From Bacteroidales bacterium (GTDB taxonomy: Bacteria > Bacteroidota > Bacteroidia > Bacteroidales > F082), in contig JAKSMX010000017.1 of assembly GCA_024400305.1 (NCBI GenBank), forward strand, positions 1 through 56,536: a stretch of DNA of 56,536 nucleotides. The letters run 5' to 3'. The notes beneath the pieces were generated by a model, which was not told the DNA's origin, made no database searches, and saw only the letters and a program-made list of their open reading frames with translations. Below are positions 1 to 8,600 of the stretch, piece after piece. Every line of letters starts with the position of its first letter. Position 1 is the stretch's first letter. The translations under genes were made by a program, and so were the position numbers.

Positions 1-1
1 G

Positions 2-298
2 GCAGCTGGCTTGCCTCAACCGCTCTATTATTACGAAAGTTCAGGCTTTTGGGTGGTATTCCGCAAAGATCTGTTTAACGAAGAAGACCTGCAAGCAAAA
101 GGCTTGAATCCTCGTCAGATAAAAGCCGTTCTGTATGTAAAAGAAAAAGGAAAAATTACGAATAAAGAGTATCAGGAAATCAATCAAGTGTCCAAACGCA
201 CATCCACGTCAGAGTTGACCGATTTAGTAAGCAAATATAATTTATTGGAAAACAAAGGTGTTGGAGCTGGTAGTTTCTATAAACTAATTGGGCAATAA
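2..298 (+). CDS. ATP-binding transcriptional regulator, 3' fragment (AlbA_2/HATPase_c_4-like C-terminus)
   Basis: The reading frame is open from the left edge, so only the C-terminal ~98 residues are present. The part seen starts with a Pro-Gln-Pro-Leu-Tyr-Tyr-Tyr-Glu strand and continues into a winged-helix segment (GLNPRQIKAVLYVKEKGKIT, then a recognition helix around KRTSTSELTDLV). That order is typical of the end of the large Bacteroidota family of AlbA_2/ATP-binding 'putative DNA-binding' proteins. The full-length family is about 400-550 residues, so most of the gene lies upstream. The first in-frame start-like codon in the window (TTG at 11) is not a credible real start. The frame stops at TAA 296-298 and then stays open to 505 in the same frame. 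The family assignment is from memory of the motif pattern; the exact cellular role is unknown. Confidence 0.65.
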   Translation, partial: AAGLPQPLYYYESSGFWVVFRKDLFNEEDLQAKGLNPRQIKAVLYVKEKGKITNKEYQEINQVSKRTSTSELTDLVSKYNLLENKGVGAGSFYKLIGQ

Positions 299-558
299 TT
301 GGGCAATTGGGGCAATAACAGAATTTGCCTCAATTGCCTCATAAATGATTCAGTAATGCCTCTTTTGTCTCAGGTGAAGAAACAAGTATGGAAATGGAAT
401 GGTCAATATAGTCAATTAATGGTCAATTGTCTTACCAATACACCAATTATGTTGAAAAATAAAGGCTGTAAGCGTACTTTTAGAGAAATAATAATTGGGC
501 AGTAATAGTGCGATAATTGGGCATAGTAAAAAATATAAGAATGCAATAATGAATTAAT
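299..558. other. AT-rich stretch with GGCAAT-type short repeats, probably non-coding
   Basis: Directly after the stop of the first gene the sequence contains clustered ATTGGGCAAT-like words (about 288-315, 495-505 and 514-522) and related GGTCAAT words. A 68-codon frame (299-505) continues in phase from the upstream gene without an ATG near its start, so it is either a former C-terminal extension cut off by a stop codon or chance. I see no convincing protein motif in it. Confidence 0.4.
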
Positions 559-776
559 ATGTTGATACTATTGGATTTAGATGGAACTCTTATTAATACG
601 ATACATCCCTCTTGGAAGCCGTATAAGGATGGAGTATCTCTTCTTTCATCAGAAATATTAAATCGATTACCTCTAATCAATGGGGTTGAGAATTTTATCA
701 ATTCAAGGAAAGCTAAAGGTGATAAATTACTAATAGTTTCAGATTCACATCCTTCATATGTAAATCCAATTATTGC
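559..776 (+). pseudogene. HAD-superfamily hydrolase, truncated after motif II
   Basis: The ATG-initiated frame begins with a hydrophobic strand and the HAD motif I DLDGTL (residues ~6-11: nucleophile Asp plus acid/base Asp). A cap-like stretch follows, then motif II in LLIVSDSHPSY (Ser as the phosphate-binding residue). HAD phosphatases need the later Lys motif III and acidic motif IV; none follow. The frame runs into the terminal inverted repeat of a small IS remnant at 777 and stops at 786. The simplest reading is a HAD phosphatase (normally 180-230 residues) interrupted or cut off by the element. No continuation of the gene is recognisable beyond 1067, so the rest has been deleted rather than just displaced. 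It is probably non-functional. Confidence 0.7.
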
Positions 777-1067
777 TGTCCGATAAAAACTAAAAACGCC
801 CCCAAAGGATTTATAACCCATTGATTCTTTGCATTGCCTTGTGTGCAGGCCCAAAGACAAGCCCCCCTCAGTCAAAAAGAGTCAGTTTTGGAGGGATTTC
901 AGATGCTTCAGCAAGGACATTCTCCCAGCCTTTTTCAGGATTGTTGAAGAGGTTGTAGAAGTCAACATAATACATAAGCGAGATTCTCACCATTGTCGCC
1001 AGGCCGAAGAAGCTCCATTGGCGTTTCAGCCCTTATTTTTTGCCCTCAAAAAAAGTTTTATCGGACA
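777..1067 (-). mobile_element. Internally deleted IS4-type element (MITE-like), keeping only the transposase C-terminus
   Basis: The stretch is bounded by inverted repeats: TGTCCGATAAAAACT at 777-791 and AGTTTTATCGGACA at 1054-1067, which differ by one A. Between them, on the minus strand (about 1033 down to 869), lies the C-terminal ~55 codons of an IS4-family transposase. It begins GLKRQWSFFGLATMVRISLM and ends in ...PPKLTLFD and a stop. The N-terminal DNA-binding part and the DDE catalytic core are absent. The ~290-bp size with intact ends but no functional transposase matches a MITE-like derivative that could only move in trans. No perfect target-site duplication was found: the flanks share CCAAT but then diverge. 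Confidence 0.75.
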
Positions 1068-1115
1068 CCAATATATTTTTATAAAGCTTTTCTCCATTTC
1101 TATCATAAAAAGTTG

Positions 1116-1124
1116 TATCTTTGC
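1116..1124 (+). promoter_or_regulatory. Promoter -7 element for the structured RNA / zinc-ribbon unit
   Basis: TATCTTTGC is a perfect match to the Bacteroidota sigma-ABfr -7 consensus TAnnTTTG plus C. Transcription would start around 1130 and read through the structured segment. The -33 element is weak. Confidence 0.6.
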
Positions 1125-1211
1125 ACGTTGTAATTTTTTAATTGATAATTATATACGAAGAAAGAAATAGAATAAACTAAGATATTGTATAACATAGCGT
1201 TTGCTGCTATT

Positions 1212-1402
1212 CGGAATCGTCTGAAATGTGAGAAGTTTCTAAATGATTAATACCCGAAGAAAGTTGTAAATGCCTGCGCCTTGGGCGTGGGCTTGACTTT
1301 GGGTATTAGGGCATCTTCTCACAGCCTCAGATGATAAAGTTAAGGTTCACGCCTTTCTTTATGTCCGTTCTGATGTGATGGCAACTGCTTAACATAAAGC
1401 AG
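1212..1402 (+). ncRNA. Candidate structured RNA (nested long hairpin plus alternative 3' hairpins)
   Basis: Nested complementary segments can be read directly. They are 1217-1224 with 1327-1334 (8 pairs, one G-U), 1228-1235 with 1315-1322 (8 pairs), 1248-1259 with 1297-1308 (12 pairs, one G-U), and an apical hairpin 1272-1280 with 1284-1292 (9 pairs, two G-U). A lopsided internal bubble separates the second and third stems. Downstream, 1357-1364 can pair with 1392-1399 (CTTTATGT/ACATAAAG), and 1385-1390 with 1397-1402 (CTGCTT/AAGCAG); these two are mutually exclusive, as in a switch. The rod-with-bubble shape recalls 6S RNA, but I do not recognise the sequence as a known family. It could equally be a cis leader element of the zinc-ribbon gene. 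Confidence 0.55.
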
Positions 1403-1474
1403 GGAAGCCGAAAACTGCATAAAAGAGTAGGCATAAACAAAAAGTTGTGCCCGACACGAATTAGGGATAAAGAA

Positions 1475-1705
1475 ATGAAAAATTACCAGTGTAAAAAATG
1501 TGGCACTTTGATTCAAAGTGAAAAAACACCAAGTTCATTTAATTGCCCCAAAGGAGGTATGCATCAATGGCAAGACTTGGGAGAAGTGGGTACTGACACT
1601 TACCAATGCAAAAAATGTGGACTTATTGTTAACAGCAAGAAAACACCAAGTTCTTTTGGTTGCACATCTGGCGGTATGCATCAATGGAACAAATTGAATC
1701 GTTAA
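1475..1705 (+). CDS. Small tandem zinc-ribbon protein (two CxxC...C repeats)
   Basis: A 76-residue protein made of two near-identical ~35-residue units. Each reads CKKCG, a spacer with KTPSSF, then a Cys three residues on (NC / GC), then GGMHQW. CxxC plus a distant Cys and a His per unit suggests one zinc site per repeat. The start is taken at ATG 1475, because an upstream TTG (1445) adds ten poorly structured residues. The gene sits 55 bp upstream of the DUF262 restriction protein on the same strand and probably shares its transcript, with the structured RNA as leader. No function is known to me. A single-zinc adaptor or RNA/DNA-binding role is inference only. No catalytic motif is visible. 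Confidence 0.75.
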   Translation: MKNYQCKKCGTLIQSEKTPSSFNCPKGGMHQWQDLGEVGTDTYQCKKCGLIVNSKKTPSSFGCTSGGMHQWNKLNR

Positions 1706-1760
1706 AATTAAAGGGTTGTAAGAATTGTTATTCTTGCAACCTTTTCTAAAACTTATTGTC

Positions 1761-3482
1761 ATGGAAACACTTACTATTCAAAAACTTTTCGATGCAAAAA
1801 ATCGGAAGTTTGAAATACCCGCTTATCAACGTTCGTATAGTTGGGGTAAAGAACAAATTATGCAATTCATTGAAGATTTGAAAAATGCATCAAACAAATA
1901 CTACTTGGGGCATTTCTTGTTTGAACAGCCCAACGAAAATACCTTGCAAATAATTGATGGTCAGCAACGACTTACCACTTGCGTCATCTTTTTCAGTTCG
2001 ATGTACAATGAATTGAGCAATAGAAAACAACAAGGAGAAGTTATCGTTGTTGATTTAGACGACATCAAGGATTATTACATACGCGACATACGCAAGCAGA
2101 CGCAAAAATTCAGAACCGTTGAGTACGATAACAACTTTTTTGTGGACGAAGTAATCAATCAAAAGAAGAACGCTCAAGAGCCCTCAACGCTTTCACAAAA
2201 GCACATTCGCGAGGCAAAAACCTTGTTTGATGAGGAATTTGCAAAAATCCCGACAGAAACGCTTGAGCAATGGTATAATTTAGTTCAAAATGCCACCATC
2301 ACGCAATTCGTAGTGTCCGACAAAGCAGAGGCCGCACAGATTTTCGCCTTCCAAAACGACCGTGGCAAGGCATTATCGAAATTAGACAAAATCAAGTCGT
2401 ACTTTATGCTTCAGGTTTATCTCCTTTCCGGAAACGATGACCTTATCAACGAAAATATTAAGTACCTTGAAAGTGAGTTTGAAACAATTTATCAACGCAT
2501 TGTGATGGTTGATGAAAAAGAAGACGAGGTGCTGAACCATTATTGGCGTGCTATCAGTGGGAAAGGCTTTTATAGCGATGATGTGGTTGATGGCGTAAAG
2601 ACTGCTATCGCAAACCAATTGGAGAAGATTGATTGGATCAAAGATTTCGTTGCGGGTATCTCGCAGGCATTTGAAACTGTTTACAAGGTAAAACAAAGCA
2701 AATATAGTTACATCACCGACCTTTTCTATCTCAATAATATGGCTTTGGCATATCCGTTCTTCATCAAAGCCGATAGATGCAAGGCAAGTGAAAATACGTT
2801 CAACCGCATGGCTCGTTTCCTTGAAAACATTACCTTCCGTAGTTTGCTGCGTGGTGGACGTGCCGATGTTGAAAGTCGTTTCAATTGTATTCTCAACAAT
2901 TTGAACATTAAAGATGACAAATCTTTAAACGACAGTATCAATTGGATGATAGATAGAATCAAAAATGATTGGTGGTGGGGCTATTGGAGCGACAACGAAA
3001 TGATACGTTGTGTTGATTCGGGTTGGTTCTACAAAAATCGTGTTGATAATTATCTTCTATGGAAATATGAGTTGTATTTGTGCAACGAGAACCATCCTAT
3101 GCCACACAAAGTTAAGTTCAGTGATTTAATTCACAACGAAAGCATTGAACATATCGCACCCCAAACGCCGACAAATGGAAATCCCGTTGCAAACGGATAT
3201 GGTGAGTATGAAGGTAATGACGGCATTGTGTCCGGTGATTGGTTGAACTGCGTTGGCAATCTTATGCTAATTTCGCAATCGCATAATAGTTCAATCGGCA
3301 ATAAGCCATTTGCTGACAAATTGGCTTCGTATGGTAAGGATAATCTGCTCAACCAACAAAAAGAAATCATTGATTTTGTTGAAAATAAGGACAATCCTAT
3401 TTGGAATAGAGCAGCTATTGAAAAACGACACAATAAAATCAAAGATGCTGTGAAGGATATTTGGAACTTGGAAACAATTTGA
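1761..3482 (+). CDS. DUF262/DUF1524 (GmrSD-like) restriction-type protein
   Basis: 573 residues. The N-terminal DUF262 domain has the signature IPAYQRSYSW (residues ~19-28) and DGQQRLTT (~66-73), the ParB-like nucleotide-handling motif of GmrS/BrxU-type restriction proteins. The C-terminal DUF1524 HNH-type nuclease domain shows SIEHIAPQTP (~461-470), then WLNCVGNLMLIS and the conserved N-x-x-x-G-N-K-x-F region. Single-chain proteins of this layout are predicted type IV-like restriction enzymes acting on modified (for example glycosylated) phage DNA. The modification specificity cannot be read from sequence. The start is the ATG at 1761; an upstream in-frame TTG at 1725 is less likely. It follows the zinc-ribbon gene by 55 bp. 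Both domains look intact, so the protein may be active. Confidence 0.85.
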   Translation: METLTIQKLFDAKNRKFEIPAYQRSYSWGKEQIMQFIEDLKNASNKYYLGHFLFEQPNENTLQIIDGQQRLTTCVIFFSSMYNELSNRKQQGEVIVVDLDDIKDYYIRDIRKQTQKFRTVEYDNNFFVDEVINQKKNAQEPSTLSQKHIREAKTLFDEEFAKIPTETLEQWYNLVQNATITQFVVSDKAEAAQIFAFQNDRGKALSKLDKIKSYFMLQVYLLSGNDDLINENIKYLESEFETIYQRIVMVDEKEDEVLNHYWRAISGKGFYSDDVVDGVKTAIANQLEKIDWIKDFVAGISQAFETVYKVKQSKYSYITDLFYLNNMALAYPFFIKADRCKASENTFNRMARFLENITFRSLLRGGRADVESRFNCILNNLNIKDDKSLNDSINWMIDRIKNDWWWGYWSDNEMIRCVDSGWFYKNRVDNYLLWKYELYLCNENHPMPHKVKFSDLIHNESIEHIAPQTPTNGNPVANGYGEYEGNDGIVSGDWLNCVGNLMLISQSHNSSIGNKPFADKLASYGKDNLLNQQKEIIDFVENKDNPIWNRAAIEKRHNKIKDAVKDIWNLETI

Positions 3483-3555
3483 TATCATAATCCGCTATCT
3501 TAACGCAATATAACGCATTGAATACCAAATATTCAATTCCCCTTTAGATAGAGTG

Positions 3556-3564
3556 TACTTTTGC
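3556..3564 (+). promoter_or_regulatory. Promoter -7 element of the DUF6266 gene
   Basis: TACTTTTGC matches TAnnTTTGC exactly. The predicted start near 3570 leaves a ~78-nt leader before ATG 3649. Confidence 0.65.
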
Positions 3565-3648
3565 ACATAACAGACAAGGTCAGAGCCTTAACAACTCCGT
3601 ACCAAGTCCAAAGTGAACTTATTGTTCAACACTCTAAATCTTTAAATT

Positions 3649-4284
3649 ATGGGTACAATCAAACAAGGTATTCTCGGAGGTTTCTCTGGTAAAGTTGGAA
3701 CCGTAATAGGTCCAAGTTGGAAGGGCATCAGCTACATGCGAGGCAGAGCCCAAAATGTGAAAAATCCACGCACTGAAGGACAGGTGGAACAGCGCAAATT
3801 CTCGCTTACGCTCGAATTTCTGAAGCCCATCACGTCGTACATTCGCACCGGTTTCAAGACCTACGCCAACAAGCAAACTGCATTCAACGCTGCAATGTCG
3901 TACATTGTGAAAAACGCTGTTTCGGGAGTTTATCCCAACTACGCACTCGACTACTCTCTTGCGCTCGTGTCTCGTGGCAATTTGAAACAACCTGCTAACG
4001 CAGTTGCTGCAATGAGTTCGGGTAAAACAACCATCACTTGGAGCGACAACTCTGGTGAAGGTGATGCACAATCCACCGACTTGGCAATGCCTTTGGCATT
4101 CAACATCAACAAAGGTGAAGCAGTGTTCAGCACCGCATCAGCCTCTCGTGCCGACCAACTCGCAGAACTAACCTTTCCAACCGATTGGATGGGTGACACT
4201 GTTGAGATTTACTTGGGCTTTGTCTCTGCTGACGGCACATCGGTTGCCACTTCGCTCTACTTGGGACAAAACACCGTAATCTAA
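3649..4284 (+). CDS. DUF6266 family protein
   Basis: 211 residues. The N-terminus carries the family signature GILGGFSGKVGTVIG followed by W-K-G-I-x-Y-M-R (residues ~7-32), then a K-N-P-R-T-x-x-Q linker. The rest is a predicted beta-rich body containing TWSDNSG and an all-beta C-terminal part. No signal peptide or membrane segment is present. DUF6266 is a Bacteroidota-restricted family of unknown function, often found near mobile or phage-like DNA; any structural role is conjecture. The gene has its own promoter and is followed by three successive hairpins, so it is an independent transcription unit between the DUF262 gene and the PDDEXK remnant. Confidence 0.8.
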   Translation: MGTIKQGILGGFSGKVGTVIGPSWKGISYMRGRAQNVKNPRTEGQVEQRKFSLTLEFLKPITSYIRTGFKTYANKQTAFNAAMSYIVKNAVSGVYPNYALDYSLALVSRGNLKQPANAVAAMSSGKTTITWSDNSGEGDAQSTDLAMPLAFNINKGEAVFSTASASRADQLAELTFPTDWMGDTVEIYLGFVSADGTSVATSLYLGQNTVI

Positions 4285-4316
4285 TCGTGCGTTGCAATTT
4301 TCTGTTCTTCTTGCAA

Positions 4317-4404
4317 GAACCGCCTCAAAAGGGCGGTTTCTTTTTTTTCCGTTTCCTTCGGAAACAAATAACAAAAAAAAGCCATTTTGCAGGTGGCTTT
4401 TCTT
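4317..4404 (+). terminator. Terminator cluster after the DUF6266 gene
   Basis: There are three hairpins in a row. AACCGCC/GGCGGTT (4318-4324 with 4332-4338) is followed by eight T, a classic intrinsic terminator. Then come GTTTCC-TTC-GGAAAC (4351-4365) and AAAAGCCA/TGGCTTTT (4377-4384 with 4394-4401). The last could also terminate leftward transcription. Confidence 0.8.
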
Positions 4405-4514
4405 ATTCTTGTTACTCAATTTTTATGTCAAAAACTGTTACCGTTTTGTTACTTTGATTATTTGCTACTCAAATAACATCCTGAAATATAGATAATTAAA
4501 CATAAACAATAAAT

Positions 4515-4563
4515 AGCAAACGCTATGATTTATAATATGTTAATTTAAATTTATTTCTGTTTC
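4515..4563 (+). repeat. Direct repeat copy A (AGCAAACGCTATGATTTATA...)
   Basis: Starts AGCAAACGCTATGATTTATA and ends TTATTTCTGTTTCA. It matches copy B (5441-5491) over ~50 bp with a few small indels. Copies A and B bracket the truncated PDDEXK gene. Confidence 0.75.
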
Positions 4564-5407
4564 ATTTTTCGTTTTGTAAGTTAAACAATTCTTTTTGTGC
4601 TTCAATCTCCCTGCGAAGTTCTTCTTCGGTAGGCATTAGAGGCATATATTTAGCGGCGAATAAATTATCACTATCCCGTAATATGGAATAGCGTGCAATG
4701 TCTTTGCTCGTTTCGCTGCAAAGTACTATTCCTATGGTCGGATTATCTCCTTCCGTACGTTTTAAGTCATCGTACATGCGAACATACATATCCATCTGAC
4801 CAACATCCTGATGAGTTATCTGTCCTTTTTTCAAATCTATCAGCACGAAACATTTCAAGATGTAGTTGTAGAATACCAAATCGATATAAAAATCTCCCGC
4901 ATCGGTGAAAATATGCTGTTGCCGTGCAACAAATGCAAAACCCCTACCTAATTCAACAAGAAAGTCTTGAAGATGCTGAATCAGTCCTTTTTCTAATTCG
5001 GTTTCCGTATAGTCGGTATTTTGCCTGAATCCGAGAAATTCTGCCATGATTGGACTTTTCAGAATTTCCAATTTGTCAATCTTATTGTCATTTTTGGTAT
5101 TTTCAACCAATTGTGGCTGCTTAAAATGACGTTCATAATATTGGGTTGAAATATTGCGGTCAAGCGTACGGACGCTCCACATTTCCTGCGAGGCAGTAAG
5201 CATATACCACCGAGCTGCAGTTATGTCATCCACCCGTAAAACAGTTCGTATATGCGACCAAGATAAATTGTGCACACGCGTGTGCACAATTTCCAAGTCA
5301 CTAAAGGTCAAGTAAAAAGAACGGAAATATTGTAAATTTCTTTTACTGAATCCTTTCCCGTACGTGCGTGTCAGTTCCTCTGAAAGTTGAGAGAATAGAA
5401 TTCCGTA
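4562..5407 (-). pseudogene. PDDEXK nuclease, DUF1016/YhcG family, 5'-truncated
   Basis: The open frame runs from 5407 down to 4562 (281 codons) and matches YhcG/DUF1016 nucleases. The N-terminal DUF1016_N part holds YGKGFSKRNLQYFRSFYLTF, LSWSHIRTVLRVDD and ARWYM. The C-terminal nuclease core has D-F-Y-I-D-L-V-F-Y-N (PD motif) and LIDLKKGQITHQDVGQMDMY (D/E-x-K plus Gln-Met). The family is normally ~330-370 residues, and here the first ~45 residues are missing. A TAA (5408-5410) lies immediately upstream in frame, and the only nearby ATG (5429) is in another frame and stops after ~28 codons. Initiation at TTG 5311 would lose the FSKRNL helix. It is probably a decayed or frameshifted gene, although the catalytic core is intact. 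Role in the family: predicted accessory nuclease near restriction or mobile loci. Confidence 0.75.
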
Positions 5408-5440
5408 TTATTTCGTTTTTATCTTTCATTTAAATTTGAG

Positions 5441-5491
5441 AGCAAACGCTATGATTTATAAATATGTCTGTTAATTTTTATTTCCGTTTCA
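5441..5491 (+). repeat. Direct repeat copy B (AGCAAACGCTATGATTTATA...)
   Basis: Begins with the same 20-mer as copy A and ends TTATTTCCGTTTCA. A related 13-bp word in inverted orientation (AGCAAACGCTATG read on the minus strand, 1193-1205) lies beside the structured RNA. Confidence 0.75.
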
Positions 5492-5532
5492 CAGAGACGC
5501 TGTCGGCTTCAGGATTTCCCGTTTTCCGACCT

Positions 5533-5541
5533 GCAAAGATA
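5533..5541 (-). promoter_or_regulatory. Leftward promoter -7 element upstream of the PDDEXK remnant
   Basis: TATCTTTGC on the minus strand, a perfect Bacteroidota -7 element. A transcript from here would pass repeat copy B before reaching the truncated nuclease. Confidence 0.55.
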
Positions 5542-5601
5542 CAATTTTTCGGCCATCAATTTATTTTTATGCTGAAGAATTTCTCGTATCGTATTTTTTT
5601 T

Positions 5602-5610
5602 TACTTTTGC
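5602..5610 (+). promoter_or_regulatory. Promoter -7 element of the first C25 protease
   Basis: TACTTTTGC matches TAnnTTTGC; expected start near 5616, giving a ~37-nt leader to ATG 5653. Confidence 0.65.
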
Positions 5611-5652
5611 GGATTAAATTTTGATTTGAATAATGATTAAAATATCAGTTTT

Positions 5653-8600
5653 ATGAGAAACAACCATTTACGCAGATTATTCGGCATCGGTCTTATCATG
5701 CTGGGAATCGCAACGACAGCCGTCGCTCAGGAAGTCCGCACATTCGAGTTCGGACATAACGGCAAGAACGGCATCAAACTAACAGAACAGACGAGAGGCA
5801 ACGTCGGCATTGAGTTCAATATCAGCGAGATGAGCCTTCAGTCATTCACTTATAAAGGTGAAGAATTACAGTCAATCGGCATTTCGGGCATCTCGCTTCC
5901 GAACGAGAAAGGGTTGCCCAACGTGCCGGCCTACAGCCGTTACATCGCCGTCCCGCAAGGTGCGGAGGCGGTGCTTCGCGTCGTCAGCTACGAGCAGCAG
6001 ACAATCAAGAACGTGAACATCGAGCCGTCGCTCGGCGTGCAGGCGGAAGACGCGGAGCCTGACATGAACTACGTGAAAGACGAGAAAGTGTATTCACAGG
6101 ACGCTTTCTATCCGGCGGAATTCGCGACAGTGAGCGAGCCGACATCGTTGCGCGGCGTTGACGTCGTGGCGTTGAGCATCTCGCCTGTGAGATTCAACCC
6201 GGTCACAAAAGAAGCCATTGTCTATCACAACATTGAGATTGAAGTCGAGTTCATCGGCGGCAACGGACAATTCGGCGACGACCGTCTCCGCTCGCCGTAC
6301 TGGGATCCCATTCTCGCACAAAACATCATGAACTACAACACATTGCCAGTCATCGACTACGAGAAGAGGATGCAGGACTGGGTCCGTGACGGTGCGGAAG
6401 GCGCAGAGTATCTCATCGTCATCCCTAACAACGACGACTTCGAGACACCGGCGGAACGCATGAGGGAATACCGAATGCAGCAGGGCATCATCACGAAAGT
6501 CGTGCGTCTGGATGAGATTCCGGCGACCACGACGGCACAGATGAAGTCATATTTCCACAACGCATACAACACATGGGATATCGCCCCTGTCGCCGTGATG
6601 CTTCTCGCCGACCACAACACCAACATGACGCAGGGCATCCCGGCGGAGACGGTGTCGCACCCGTACGAGGGCAGCTGCATCTCCGACAACCAATACGCCG
6701 ACGTTACCGGCGACCATCTCCCGGAGATGGTGTTCTCACGACTCGTGGCCGCCAACGGCACCGAAGCAGTGATGATGGTTGACAAGCAGATTGAATACGA
6801 GTTCACCAATCCGAACATGGATGCGCACACATACAACGTCCCGGTGACGGCTCTCGGCTGGCAGACGGAACGTTGGTTCCAGCTCTGCTCGGAGGTCGTC
6901 GGCGGTTATTTCCGCGCCCACGGCAAGAACCCATACCGCATCAACTGCATCTACGATGGGACACCGGGGTCAGTGTGGTCATCGGCGACGAACACGTCAC
7001 AGGTGGTGAGTTACTTCGGTCCGAGCGGCACCGGTTACATCCCGCAGACACCGTCAGAGATAGGCGGATTCACGGGCGGACAGCCGGAACAAATCAACGA
7101 AGCCATCAACGCGGGTACTATGATCGTACAGCACCGCGACCACGGACTCGAAACCGGCTGGGGCGAACCTGAATACCGCAACAACAACGTGTCGCAGCTC
7201 ACCAACGTCGGCAAGATGACTTTCGTCATGTCAATCAACTGCCTGACAGGAAAATTCAACAACAACTCACCATGTTTCGCAGAGACATTCATACGTCACA
7301 CATACAACGGACAGAACGCAGGCGCGGTCGGCCTCCTCTGCCCTACTGAAGTCTCCTATTCTTTCGTAAACGACGCCTACGTCTGGGGAGTCTATGACCA
7401 ATTCCAGCCCGACTTCATGCCTGACTACGGCCCTTACGCACCACAGCAGGGCAACTGGCAGCCAGCATTCGGCAACGTCGCCGGCAAATACTTCCTCGCA
7501 CAGAGCTCATGGCCATACAATTACGAGTCAAAAGACATCACATATCAGATGTTCACCGCGCACTGCGACGCATTCCTCCGCCTCTACACTGAAGTGCCGC
7601 AAACGATGACAGTCAACCATCAGCAAGTCCAGATCGCCGGGCTGACGACATTCCAAATCACTGCACCTGAAGGGACAAAAATCGCCCTTACAAAAGGTGA
7701 AGGCGAAAACCTCGAAATCATCGCCGTCGCAGAGGCGACAGGTTCCATGCAGAACATCGAAATCCCGTCACAGACACCACCGACAATCATCAAGCTGACT
7801 GTGACAGGTCAGAATTACATTCGTTATCAGGCTGATGTCGAAGTCGTTCCGGCGGAAGGCCCATACGTAATTGTCAACAGCTTCAGCCTCAGCAACGGAG
7901 CCACACAGCTCAACTTCAGCGATGAAGCAGACTTTGACATCGTCCTGAAGAACGTCGGCGTTGAAACAGCACCTGCGGGTACTGCGACAATATCAACGGA
8001 TTCGGAATATGTCACAATCACCAATCCGACAGTTGACTTCACAAGCATCGCAGCCGACGCGACAACAAACATCGCCGAAGCATTCGGATTCACCGTCTCA
8101 AATAACGTGCCGAACAACACTACAATAGCATTCACCGTGAACATTGAAAGCGGCGGCGACGAATACGAAAGCCACATCAACGTGAAGGCCTACGCACCGA
8201 TATTTGAAATCGGGAATGTCAGCATTGAGGAAATCAGTGGCAACGGCAACGGACGTCTTGACCCTGGCGAGACAGCGAAACTCATATTCCCTATCGAGAA
8301 CAAAGGCGGCGCGGTCTCGGCAGCTGTCGATGCCACACTCGTGATCAACAACAGTTTCATGCAACTCACAAGCGGGCCGACCGTAACAGTCGGAAGCATT
8401 GAGAACGGCGGCAACGCGACAGTCGAATATGTGGTCAATGTCGGCGCAGCGCCATCAGGATTCGCAGCTGAATACACGTTGGACATCGAATCAGGAGCAT
8501 ACGACGCCACAAGAGACTTCACCTCAAAGATCGGCCTTAACGTTGAAGACTTCGAGACCGGCGAACTCAACGCGGACTTATGGTCAAACGACAACACAAA

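Larger units (their letters stand above)
1068..1474 (+). other. Gene-free leader containing a promoter and a structured RNA candidate
   Basis: About 400 bp with no credible protein gene. It holds a Bacteroidota promoter at 1116-1124, an AT-rich stretch, the AGCGTTTGCT repeat word at 1196-1205, a strongly structured segment (1212-1402, listed separately), and ~70 bp of leader before the zinc-ribbon gene. All elements point the same way, so the RNA may be the 5' leader of the zinc-ribbon/DUF262 transcript or an independent small RNA. Confidence 0.6.
5408..5652. other. Intergenic region with repeat copy B and two divergent promoters
   Basis: Contains direct-repeat copy B (5441-5491), a leftward promoter (5533-5541) that could serve the PDDEXK remnant, and the rightward promoter of the first C25 protease (5602-5610). 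No gene is seen here. Confidence 0.6.

Noticed and set aside
829-1170. 113-codon plus-strand frame
   Set aside because: It is the reverse of the IS4-type transposase tail (minus strand) plus AT-rich flank; no motifs.
1725-1760. Upstream TTG start for the DUF262 protein
   Set aside because: It adds a hydrophobic dozen residues not expected in DUF262; ATG 1761 is the natural start.
4562-5311. Full-length functional PDDEXK gene starting at TTG 5311
   Set aside because: Conserved family sequence (FSKRNLQ) continues upstream of 5311 in frame up to a stop at 5408, so the N-terminus is lost rather than starting there.
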